DNA from: Dawidia cretensis
GTDB taxonomy: Bacteria; Bacteroidota; Bacteroidia; Cytophagales; Cyclobacteriaceae
Reading direction: 5' to 3'
DNA: 64,000 nt
NCBI RefSeq assembly: GCF_018598175.1
Contig: NZ_JAHESE010000007.1
Span: 62,001 to 126,000 of the forward strand
This document shows positions 27,728 through 35,525 of the stretch, piece after piece. The notes below the pieces were generated by a model that saw only the letters and a program-made list of their open reading frames with translations, was not told the DNA's origin and did no database searches. How positions within the stretch are numbered: position 1 is the stretch's first letter; each line of letters opens with the position of its first letter. The translations under genes and the position numbers were made by a program.

Positions 27728-28210
27728 TCAGATCATTTGTGTAGCGTTCGACAGCTGCCCGGCGTATTTTTCCACCGCTACACCAAACTTCACCAGAAAA
27801 TCAACGCCTTCATCGGTGGCTATTCCCTTGTGTTCTGCATACGACTTGTAGTAAATCACCCGGCGGATACCCATGGAAAAGATAATGCGTGCGCAGGCCA
27901 GGCATGGCGACAACGTGCAATACAGCGTAGCACCCTCCACCGAGGTCTTATTCTTAACGGCATATAAAATAGCATTCTGCTCCGCATGTATGGCCAGCGA
28001 ACAGCCGCCTTTGGAATCGCGTGGGCATCCTACTTCGGGCCACTCTTCGTCGCAGTTGTGTGTGCCGGGGGGCGGACCATTGTAACCGATGGAAATAATG
28101 CGCGTGTCCTTGGTCAGCACTGCGCCTACATGGCGCTTGAGGCAGTGTGAGCGGCGGGCCAGGTTTACAGCCAGCTCCATATAGATATCGTCAAAAGCGG
28201 GACGGGACAT
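27728..28210 (-). CDS. dCMP deaminase family protein
   Basis: Converts dCMP to dUMP, feeding thymidylate synthase. From the ATG at 28210 (MSRPAFDDIYMELA) it has 160 residues. Zinc and catalytic motifs are complete: HAEQNAIL (His ligand and catalytic Glu) and TLSPCLACARII (two Cys ligands). The upstream part GYNGPPPGTHNCDEE and VGCPRD match ComEB/dCMP deaminases, which have a second metal site. The longer frame starting at 28243 adds eleven untypical residues. Confidence 0.93.
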   Translation of the reverse strand: MSRPAFDDIYMELAVNLARRSHCLKRHVGAVLTKDTRIISIGYNGPPPGTHNCDEEWPEVGCPRDSKGGCSLAIHAEQNAILYAVKNKTSVEGATLYCTLSPCLACARIIFSMGIRRVIYYKSYAEHKGIATDEGVDFLVKFGVAVEKYAGQLSNATQMI

Positions 28211-28309
28211 GGCGCAAAAGTAACGAAAAGTCATAAACTTCATGATGCGTATTGTTGCAGAAGACCACTCGTGGGGCTGCGTCAGACCAAAAAAGACTAT
28301 CTTCGCCCT

Positions 28310-28837
28310 ATGAGAAATGCGATCCTCACCCTCTGCCTGCTGATTCAGACAAGCGTCTTCGCGCAGGAAGCGATTGAGCCACGCCCCAGCCCTATTGCGC
28401 TGGCGACTATGCGCTATAAGGACACCTATGTCAAGATCACTTACTCACAGCCACAAAAGCGTGGCCGCGAGATCTTTGGCGGCATCGTACCGTATGGCAA
28501 GGTATGGCGCACCGGCGCGAATGAAGCGACCGAAATTACTGCGACCCGCGATGTCGTACTGAAAGGCACGCTCCTCAAAGCCGGTACTTATTCGATTTTT
28601 ACCATTCCTGAAAAAGACAAGTGGACGATCATCATTAACCGCGACATTGGCCTGTGGGGTTCATATAACTACAATCAGAAACAGGATGTCATGCGATTCG
28701 ACGTGCCTGTGGCGCCGATAACGGATGTGACCTACGAGCCACTCACATTAAAATTCAACCAGCGAAACGATGTGGCAGACCTTTTGATATTATGGGATAG
28801 GACAAGCGTTTCTATCCCGCTTAAGTTTATATTATAA
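28310..28837 (+). CDS. DUF2911 domain-containing secreted protein
   Basis: 175 residues from the ATG at 28310. A signal peptide ends at VFAQ. The body is DUF2911: RPSPIALATMRYKDTYVKI, QPQKRGREIFGGIVPYGKVW, RTGANEATEI, GTYSIFTIPEKDKWTIIINR and WGSYNYNQKQDVMRF, in family order. The function is unknown; it is a common Bacteroidota periplasmic beta protein. Followed 5 bp later by another secreted protein on the same strand. Confidence 0.92.
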   Translation: MRNAILTLCLLIQTSVFAQEAIEPRPSPIALATMRYKDTYVKITYSQPQKRGREIFGGIVPYGKVWRTGANEATEITATRDVVLKGTLLKAGTYSIFTIPEKDKWTIIINRDIGLWGSYNYNQKQDVMRFDVPVAPITDVTYEPLTLKFNQRNDVADLLILWDRTSVSIPLKFIL

Positions 28838-28842
28838 TTCTC

Positions 28843-29370
28843 ATGATCAGACACCTACTCTCCTGCCTCCTGCCCGTATTGGCAATTGTGATGGGAAGCT
28901 TCGGCGCGGCGGCACAATCCATCGCCGAGCTTGAAAAAAGAAACGGATTCAAAGACATTCAACTTGGCGCATCGGCCGACTCGGTCAACGGAGTCAAAAT
29001 GAAAAAGGAATTCAAAGAAAAAGATCAATACCCGGCCAGGCTCTACGAGGTCAGCCATCCCGACTATGAACGGATTGGCGAAGTAAAGGTCAAAGAAATC
29101 TCCCTGAAATCATACCGCGACATGATCTACGAGATCAGCGTGACCACCGATAAAGACCCGCGGTTGATGAAGGCGCTCGAATCCCTTTATGGAAAAGCCG
29201 AGTATGACATCAAGAATCAGATCTACTTTTGGAAAAGCGATAGCATCATCCTGAAGTTTCAGGCCACGGGCAAACACCACCTGGAGCTTACCTACCTTTC
29301 ACCGCCGCTCTTCGCCCGCATGAAAGACGACAAGAACAAGAAAGTCAACGACATCGCTAATGATTTTTAA
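28843..29370 (+). CDS. Hypothetical secreted protein
   Basis: 175 residues with a signal peptide (cleavage at GAAAQS). The rest alternates charged helices and strands ([52 protein letters not shown]). The opening 'GFKDIQLG' phrase is of the kind seen in Bacteroidota proteins that start with a short beta-hairpin on small secreted domains. I do not recognise a family. It lies between the DUF2911 and DUF1080 genes, with 5-bp and 23-bp gaps, and is probably in one operon with them. Confidence 0.72.
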   Translation: MIRHLLSCLLPVLAIVMGSFGAAAQSIAELEKRNGFKDIQLGASADSVNGVKMKKEFKEKDQYPARLYEVSHPDYERIGEVKVKEISLKSYRDMIYEISVTTDKDPRLMKALESLYGKAEYDIKNQIYFWKSDSIILKFQATGKHHLELTYLSPPLFARMKDDKNKKVNDIANDF

Positions 29371-29393
29371 ATAACCAGATCAATTACCCATAC

Positions 29394-30152
29394 ATGAAAA
29401 AACCGATTTCATCACTCTGCTTATTATCCTTGCTCGGCGCCTATAATACCGTTCAGGCACAAGATCAACCCGACAAGAAAACACCCGAGTCCAGCGAGCT
29501 GTGGTCGCCGGAGCCGCACATCATTACGCCTGGCGAAAAACCCGGTGATATGCCTTCGGATGCCACCGTGCTGTTTGATGGCAAGTCGCTTGACCAATGG
29601 GTCAGCATCGACGATACGCCGGCCAAGTGGCCCGTAAAAGAAGGCGCCGTAACGGTACTGCCCGGCGGCAAAGACATCCGTACCAAGAAAGAGTTTGGTG
29701 ACTTCCAACTGCACATCGAGTGGCGCTCACCCGCGACGGTAGACCCGAAGCAAACGGGCCAGGGCCGCGGTAACAGCGGTATCTTCCTGCAAGAGCGTTT
29801 CGAAGTGCAGGTGTTGGATAGCTATAATAACAAGACCTACGCCAACGGCCAGGCCGGCTCTATCTACAAGCAGCACATCCCGTTGGTCAATGCCAGCCGT
29901 AAACCTGGCGAGTGGCAGGCGTATGATATCTTCTTTACCGCACCCCGCTTTAACAAAGAAGGCCGTGTGATTTCTCCCGCCTATGTAACCCTGATCCACA
30001 ATGGTGTATTGACGCAAAACCATGTGGCCCTGTGGGGACCAACAGAGTACATTGGGTTGCCGGTATACAAACCTTATGAAAAAGGCCCTATCCGTCTGCA
30101 AGATCATGGCAATGCTGTGAGCTTCCGCAACATCTGGATCCGTGATCTTTGA
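29394..30152 (+). CDS. DUF1080 (3-keto-disaccharide hydrolase) family protein
   Basis: 252 residues with a signal peptide (VQAQ). The body is the concanavalin-like DUF1080 fold: [55 protein letters not shown] and a closing [22 protein letters not shown]. Characterised members hydrolyse 3-keto-glycosides; many others are untested. It is exported, so acts in the periplasm or on the surface. A terminator follows about 10 bp after the stop. Confidence 0.93.
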   Translation: MKKPISSLCLLSLLGAYNTVQAQDQPDKKTPESSELWSPEPHIITPGEKPGDMPSDATVLFDGKSLDQWVSIDDTPAKWPVKEGAVTVLPGGKDIRTKKEFGDFQLHIEWRSPATVDPKQTGQGRGNSGIFLQERFEVQVLDSYNNKTYANGQAGSIYKQHIPLVNASRKPGEWQAYDIFFTAPRFNKEGRVISPAYVTLIHNGVLTQNHVALWGPTEYIGLPVYKPYEKGPIRLQDHGNAVSFRNIWIRDL

Positions 30153-30162
30153 TTATTACCAA

Positions 30163-30193
30163 CAGGCCGGGATAATTTCCCGGCTTGTTTTTT
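30163..30193 (+). terminator. Rho-independent terminator after the DUF1080 gene
   Basis: CAGGCCGGGA (30163-30172) pairs with the segment 30178-30187 across a 5-base loop, with one G-T pair, and six T follow (30188-30193). Confidence 0.82.
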
Positions 30194-30222
30194 CCTGGCA
30201 TAGATTTTTCCTACCTACCGAT

Positions 30223-30648
30223 ATGAAAAGATTATTCGTTCCCATCATTATAGCATTCCTGGCTTGCTGCAAACCAACAGCAAAGACTGCCAGCGTTGCA
30301 CACCTCGAAAATACGTATTGGAAACTGTCGGAGATGAATGGCATGCCCGTCATTACGCCGGCGGATGCAAAGGAAGTACACATTGTCCTGGCTTCGGCTG
30401 ACGGCGAAAAGCAGTTACGCGGCTTTGGCGGCTGCAATGGCCTCGGTGGTAGCTATACGCTAACGGGCGATAAGATAAAATTCACAACCATCAGCACTAA
30501 GATGTTCTGCGAATCCCGTATGGACGTCGAGAACTTTTTGACAAAAGTGCTCACGGAAGCAGATCATTATAAAATCACAGGTGAAACCCTCGAACTTTAT
30601 GAAGGCGGTACTTTCCTTGCCAAATTCGAGTCCGTTTACTTGCACTAG
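30223..30648 (+). CDS. META domain lipoprotein
   Basis: 141 residues from the ATG at 30223. The lipobox FLACC predicts an outer-membrane lipoprotein. The META/HslJ fold is clear: NTYWKLSEMNGMPV at the start, then FGGCNGLGGSYTLTGDKI and ISTKMFCESRMDVENFLTKV. HslJ-type proteins relate to heat-shock or novobiocin resistance in E. coli; in Bacteroidota their function is open. The frame is open upstream to 30142, within the terminator of the previous gene, so the later start is preferred. Confidence 0.9.
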   Translation: MKRLFVPIIIAFLACCKPTAKTASVAHLENTYWKLSEMNGMPVITPADAKEVHIVLASADGEKQLRGFGGCNGLGGSYTLTGDKIKFTTISTKMFCESRMDVENFLTKVLTEADHYKITGETLELYEGGTFLAKFESVYLH

Positions 30649-30663
30649 TCGCGCGTAGTGGTG

Positions 30664-31803
30664 TTATCGTAAACCTAGCTTCTGTCGAAGTGTATTGTCC
30701 AATGCCGCCTTCGGTACTACCAAACTAACGGTGTTGATGGCAAAGTAGCTGTCTGATACGCGAATGTATCCGTTAAAGGGTCCGATCTTTCCCCAGGAGT
30801 TCTTCACCAAAAAGAACTTCTTACCACCTTTTGTTTTCTCCAATCCTACCAGGTGCATGAGGTGATCGTCCTGCGTCGTCAAATTCTCGTACAAGCTCTG
30901 GCGGATCGCCTGGTCGTAGGGCAGCTCTGTATCGTCGGCATTGATTGTCGGTGGTGCATTGCAGTCTTTCCAGCGCATGGCATACCCATCTTTCTGACGG
31001 AAACAGCTATTACTAACATCGGCATCCCACATAATCGAATAGCCGCCCGCCAGCGCACGCTCGGCTAACGTGATCATCTCATTAACCGGCAGGTTGTAGT
31101 AAGAACCATTCAGAAAATTATCGGGAGCTTCCAGAATAAACGAGGTGTAGAATGGATGATGCGAGAACGAGGTGATGTTGACATAGTCCGACGCCGAAAA
31201 ACGCACCACCTCTGATGCGAATGTCAGGGGTGTGTAGGATTTCTCCTGATACATAAATGTCGTCGGTGCTTTTCCCAGGTGGTCGTCCAGGATTATTTCA
31301 AACCCGCGCTGCCAGTCGGCAGGTACGGGGCGGATCTTAAGCAAACTATCGAGGTACGTCTTCAGCCGGGTGTCGAGCCGTCCGTGGTCGTGTTGTTTTT
31401 GTCCCAGCACCAACCCTGGATAAGCGGTCTCCGGAACGATGCCGTACGTGGCCATGGCCCGGATCACATCATGCCCTAAGCCCCCCGGGCTAAACTGCGC
31501 AACCCCTTGCCGTAATATATAGTTCCTGGCCTTCTCCAGGTATATATTTCGCACGGTAAACATCTCGGAAATATCGAACTCGCCATATCCTTGTTTCATC
31601 GTCTGCGACTCCACTAAGGATGTTGTCGAAAAGCTCCAGCACGTGCCGGTGTTGTCCTGATTTTTCACAGCGGTGGCAGGTACTTCGTATACGCGGGAGA
31701 ATCCGGCGGGAGGCGTAGATTGTCCCTGTGCAGACGCATCGCTCGATATTCCCCAAACAATGCCACAGCAGAGCGCGGCTACAAGCAGGTGTAATTTCTT
31801 CAT
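30664..31803 (-). CDS. C1B-type cysteine peptidase (bleomycin hydrolase/aminopeptidase C family), secreted
   Basis: 379 residues. A signal peptide (ASAQ) shows export, unlike the cytoplasmic PepC/bleomycin hydrolases. Papain-family catalytic residues are in place: Cys in NQDNTGTCWSFSTTSLVES (with the preceding Gln for the oxyanion hole), His in DDHLMHLVG and Asn in FLVKNSWGK. The C-terminus ends in LRQKLGLR. It is shorter than classical PepC (about 450), with one truncated insertion region. Likely a periplasmic exo- or endopeptidase. Confidence 0.9.
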   Translation of the reverse strand: MKKLHLLVAALCCGIVWGISSDASAQGQSTPPAGFSRVYEVPATAVKNQDNTGTCWSFSTTSLVESQTMKQGYGEFDISEMFTVRNIYLEKARNYILRQGVAQFSPGGLGHDVIRAMATYGIVPETAYPGLVLGQKQHDHGRLDTRLKTYLDSLLKIRPVPADWQRGFEIILDDHLGKAPTTFMYQEKSYTPLTFASEVVRFSASDYVNITSFSHHPFYTSFILEAPDNFLNGSYYNLPVNEMITLAERALAGGYSIMWDADVSNSCFRQKDGYAMRWKDCNAPPTINADDTELPYDQAIRQSLYENLTTQDDHLMHLVGLEKTKGGKKFFLVKNSWGKIGPFNGYIRVSDSYFAINTVSLVVPKAALDNTLRQKLGLR

Positions 31804-31825
31804 GGTGGGTTAGGTGTTGGTATGC

Positions 31826-33031
31826 TTATCCTTTGTAGGAGATGCGATAGACTACGTTGGCTTTATCGTCCGACACCAACAGCGAGCCATCCGGCAGCAC
31901 CAGCACATCTACCGGCCGTCCCCATTCCTTTTGCGTCGCTTCATCGAGCCAGCCACTGGCAAACACTTCGTGGTTTTTCGCACTGCGTCCTGCCAGCTCA
32001 ACCAGCGTGACGTTGTAGCCACTTTTTTTGCTGCGGTTCCACGAACCGTGCTCTGCCACGAACAGCTTGTTCTTATAGGATGCCGGAAAGAGCGCCCCGG
32101 TATAAAATTTCAAACCCAGCGGGGCCACGTGCGGCCCAAGTTTGTCGGCTGGTGCGGTAAAGTCGCTGCAGGGGCGTTTGCTTCCAAATTCAGGATCTTT
32201 GATCGAGCCTTCGTGGCAATATGGATACCCAAAGTGCATGCCTGCTTTCGGAGCAACGTTCAGCTCGCACGCCGGCTTTTCATCGCCCAGCATATCGCGG
32301 CCGTTGTCGGTAAACCACAGCTCTTTCGTCTCGGGGTGCCAGGTAAAACCCACCGTGTTGCGTATGCCGTGGGCGTAGACCTCCAGCCCGGAGCCATCGG
32401 CGTTCAGTCGTGTAATAGAGGCGAAGATTTCCTTCTCGGGCTCGCAGATGTTACACGGCGCCCCCACGGGCACGTAAAGTTTTCCATCCGGCCCGAAGGC
32501 AATGTATTTCCATCCATGGTGTGTCTCGGTGGGATAGTCATCCTTGATCACCACCGGCTTCGGCGGGGCTTGCAGGGACGATTCGATTTTGGGGTATTTC
32601 AGAATACGGCTTACTTCGGCCACATACAGGTCGCCGTCGTGGAAGGCCACACCGTTGGGCATGTTCAGGCCCGAAGCGACCACCCATTTCTTGTCGGCTT
32701 TAAAATCACCGTCAGAATCCTTCACGGCGTATACTTTGTCGCCGTTACGATTGCCCACGTACAAAACGCCCGAGGGGCTCAGCGCGAGGGAGCGCGCATT
32801 GTCTACTTCCGCAAACACGGCTATAGAAAAACCCGCCGGCATTTTGATCTTGTCGAGTGGCAACGTTTTGGAATATTCGGTTAGGGCGGGCAGAGTGCCA
32901 TCCGCCGCCGCAATCGACTGCGGGACGTTTGTGGAATCTTCTGCCGAAGCTGCTTCGTCGTTGTGTGAGCTGGTATGGCTGCAGGCCACCAGTAAAAGGA
33001 GGGTGATGACCGGAAAAGATGTAAACTTCAT
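31826..33031 (-). CDS. PQQ-dependent sugar (sorbosone) dehydrogenase-like lipoprotein
   Basis: 401 residues from the ATG at 33031. A lipoprotein signal ends in LLLVACS. The body is a six-bladed propeller of the L-sorbosone/glucose dehydrogenase type: ARSLALSPSGVLYVGNRNGDKVY, LNMPNGVAFHDGDLYVAE, YIAFGPDGKLYVPVGAPCNIC, YAHGIRNTVGFTWHPETKELWFTDNGRD and FVAEHGSWNRS. The quinone-site Arg and His of the family cannot be confirmed by eye. Substrate unknown. The next gene upstream is on the other strand. Confidence 0.88.
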   Translation of the reverse strand: MKFTSFPVITLLLLVACSHTSSHNDEAASAEDSTNVPQSIAAADGTLPALTEYSKTLPLDKIKMPAGFSIAVFAEVDNARSLALSPSGVLYVGNRNGDKVYAVKDSDGDFKADKKWVVASGLNMPNGVAFHDGDLYVAEVSRILKYPKIESSLQAPPKPVVIKDDYPTETHHGWKYIAFGPDGKLYVPVGAPCNICEPEKEIFASITRLNADGSGLEVYAHGIRNTVGFTWHPETKELWFTDNGRDMLGDEKPACELNVAPKAGMHFGYPYCHEGSIKDPEFGSKRPCSDFTAPADKLGPHVAPLGLKFYTGALFPASYKNKLFVAEHGSWNRSKKSGYNVTLVELAGRSAKNHEVFASGWLDEATQKEWGRPVDVLVLPDGSLLVSDDKANVVYRISYKG

Positions 33032-33209
33032 AAAACTGCAATGGGTTGAGTGGTACCTAAGCAAGATACGAAGTCCCCGTACATGCCCGGCAATAGTTTT
33101 AATACTGGAAAATACGCGTTTTTGAAATCAGAATGCAAGGTCATTCCATACCTGGCGGAAATGCTACAAATAGTGAGTATTTTTGTATCTGAATGAGTGT
33201 GTCGGAATC

Positions 33210-35120
33210 ATGATCTCTATTACTAATCTCTCTTACTACATCGGGGGCCGCCCGCTGTACGAAAATGCGAACATGTTCATCAAGCCGAAAGACAAGATCG
33301 GCCTGATTGGACTAAACGGCCGCGGAAAATCCACCCTGTTGAAGATTATCAACGGCGATCTTAAGATCGACAGTGGCTCCATCAGCAAAAGCAACGAATG
33401 CTCCATCGGCTTCCTGAACCAGGACCTCCTCTCCTATCAAACTGAAGATTCTATTTTGACGGTGGCCATGGGCGCGTTTAAAGAGGTCGTGGATATTGAG
33501 CGTCAGCTGGAAGACACCATCAAAAAACTCGAAACCGAATATTCAGACGAGCTCGTAGAAAGACTAGCCAAACTACAGGAGCGTTTTGACCATCTGGATG
33601 GCTACACCATTGAGTCCAAGGCGGAAGAGGTGTTGGAAGGTATTGGCTTTGCCTCCGCTGACCTGCACCGTCCTCTGAAACAATTCTCCGGTGGTTGGCG
33701 CATGCGTGTCATGCTGGCCAAGCTCCTGCTCGAGAAACCGTCGCTACTCATGCTTGATGAGCCCACCAACCACTTGGACCTTCCTTCCATCGAGTGGGTG
33801 GAGAATTATTTACGAAATTACGAAGGCGCCGTGATCGTTGTATCGCACGACCGTACCTTCCTCGATAATGTCATCACAAAGACGGTCGATGTCACCCAAC
33901 AGCAACTGGTGACCTACGAAGGTAATTTCTCTTTTTATCTGCAGGAGAAAGAGCTGCGCCAGGAAATTCAACAAGGTGCATATGAAAACCAGCAACAGAA
34001 GATACGCCAGACCGAGCGCTTTATCGAGCGCTTCAAAGCGAAGGCTACCAAAGCCCGCCAGGTGCAGTCGCGTGTCAAGTCGCTGGAAAGAATGGATATG
34101 ATCGAAGAGGTTGTAGACGATACGGCGGCTGTGAACTTCCGGTTTAAGTTCAACCAGCAGCCCGGCCGATATATTGTCACCCTCGACCATGTGTCTAAGG
34201 CCTATGGCCCGCTGGAGATCTTAAAAGACACCAGCATAAACATTGAGCGTGGTGACAAGATTGCGCTGATCGGCGCCAACGGAAAAGGAAAGTCTACCCT
34301 CCTGCGCATTGTCGCGGGGGAAGAGCCTGTAGACGGCGAGCGCACGCTGGGCTTTAATGTCATCAAAGCCTTCTATGCGCAGCACCAACTCGAGTCGCTC
34401 CGTGTGGATAATGAAATCCTCGAAGAGATGCTGCAAGCTGGCTCCGGCAAGCCCGAGCAAGAGCTGCGAAACGTGCTGGGATGTTTCCTATTCTCAGATG
34501 AGGACGTCTTCAAAAAGATCAAGGTATTGTCAGGCGGTGAGAAATCGCGTGTAGCCCTGGCAAAGACTCTTATTTCGGAAGCTAACTTTTTGTTGCTCGA
34601 TGAGCCGACCAACCACCTGGACTTTATATCAGAGAACATCCTGATCCAGGCGCTGCAGCAATACGCCGGAAGCTTTATTGTCGTATCGCACAACCGTCAC
34701 TTTGTGAGCCACATCGCCAACAAAATCTGGTACATCGAAGACAAAAAGATCAAAGAATACCCGGGCACGTATGACGAGTACGAATACTGGCGCAAAAAGA
34801 ATGAAGCACAGCAGGTAAAGGCAGAACCGGCGAAGCCTGCCAAAAAAGCTGAGCCTGTCGCTCCGAAGCCTGCTAATACTCCGAGTCAGGACGCGCGCCG
34901 TAAACAGCTGGAAAAAGATCTGCGCAAAGCAGAGGAAGAAGTTACACGGCTGGAAGAGACTAAAAGTAAGCTCGAGATCGAGCTGGCAAGTCCGGAGGTA
35001 TTTGGCCAACCCGCGAAGTTAAAAGAAGTACAAGCTGCCTTCGAGAAGACAGAAGCAGCATTGGCCGAGGCCAACAATAAATGGGAAGCATTAGCTACTG
35101 AGATCGACGCGCTAGGATGA
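33210..35120 (+). CDS. ABC-F family ATPase (two ATP-binding cassettes, no membrane domain)
   Basis: A ribosome-associated ABC-F protein of 636 residues from the ATG at 33210. Two cassettes: Walker A GLNGRGKSTLL, signature FSGGWRMRV and Walker B LLMLDEPTNHLD; then GANGKGKSTLL, LSGGEKSRVALAK and LLLDEPTNHLDF. The arm linker between them is charged and helical (RQTERFIERFKAKATKARQ). A C-terminal coiled coil (about 560-636) after a Pro/Ala/Lys linker resembles Uup. Roles in the family include easing stalled translation and antibiotic resistance; which applies here is unclear. Confidence 0.95.
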   Translation: MISITNLSYYIGGRPLYENANMFIKPKDKIGLIGLNGRGKSTLLKIINGDLKIDSGSISKSNECSIGFLNQDLLSYQTEDSILTVAMGAFKEVVDIERQLEDTIKKLETEYSDELVERLAKLQERFDHLDGYTIESKAEEVLEGIGFASADLHRPLKQFSGGWRMRVMLAKLLLEKPSLLMLDEPTNHLDLPSIEWVENYLRNYEGAVIVVSHDRTFLDNVITKTVDVTQQQLVTYEGNFSFYLQEKELRQEIQQGAYENQQQKIRQTERFIERFKAKATKARQVQSRVKSLERMDMIEEVVDDTAAVNFRFKFNQQPGRYIVTLDHVSKAYGPLEILKDTSINIERGDKIALIGANGKGKSTLLRIVAGEEPVDGERTLGFNVIKAFYAQHQLESLRVDNEILEEMLQAGSGKPEQELRNVLGCFLFSDEDVFKKIKVLSGGEKSRVALAKTLISEANFLLLDEPTNHLDFISENILIQALQQYAGSFIVVSHNRHFVSHIANKIWYIEDKKIKEYPGTYDEYEYWRKKNEAQQVKAEPAKPAKKAEPVAPKPANTPSQDARRKQLEKDLRKAEEEVTRLEETKSKLEIELASPEVFGQPAKLKEVQAAFEKTEAALAEANNKWEALATEIDALG

Positions 35121-35138
35121 TAGCAAGCGTCTGTGTCT

Positions 35139-35191
35139 GAGCCGGCCAACTCCGGGGCCAGAGCCGTTCCCCGGAGTGATGGCTGGAGCTC
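35139..35191. terminator. Extended hairpin between two convergent genes
   Basis: Inner arms ACTCCGGGG (35149-35157) and CCCCGGAGT (35169-35177) pair perfectly, and outer flanks (GAGCCGGCCA and TGGCTGGAGCTC) pair imperfectly. It lies between the convergent ABC-F and small lipoprotein genes. There is no strong T run, so it may be a weak terminator or an RNA-stability element. Confidence 0.5.
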
Positions 35192-35456
35192 ATTTTAAAG
35201 ATGTATGATGAGACAACGCAATTCTTTTCTTGCCACTGTAATAGTGGTTTCCCCAGGATTGAACGTTCTTTTTCACCACTACCTGCACGACAGGTGCGTA
35301 AACGGGTCCATGTGTTTGATCATGAACCGACCCCTGCGAGGAATCCGAACAACCTTCCATCACGATGCTGATTCCTAAAAGCGCCGTAAGAAACAGTAGA
35401 GCATACAAGGATACGTGTATCCGCTTCTGTAATCTGCTTTCCAAAGTACTATCCAT
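35190..35456 (-). CDS. Hypothetical small membrane or lipoprotein
   Basis: 88 residues: a charged N-terminus, one hydrophobic segment (VSLYALLFLTALLGISIVM) ending at GC, then a short polar C-terminus with VYAPVVQVVVKKNVQSW. The cysteine after the helix could be lipidated, but the box (MEGC) is not canonical. I do not recognise a family. It lies between the ABC-F gene and the sigma-partner gene. Confidence 0.5.
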   Translation of the reverse strand: MDSTLESRLQKRIHVSLYALLFLTALLGISIVMEGCSDSSQGSVHDQTHGPVYAPVVQVVVKKNVQSWGNHYYSGKKRIALSHHTSLK

Positions 35457-35525
35457 ACAAACGAAGGGCTTTTTCGGGTTATTTAACTACTTAGACACCC
35501 CCTGGTAGTAAAAGGTTGGAATGGT

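Noticed and set aside
31814-32884. Plus-strand frame of 356 codons opposite the sorbosone-dehydrogenase-like gene
   Set aside because: It lacks any recognisable motif, and the minus-strand frame has a lipobox and complete propeller motifs.
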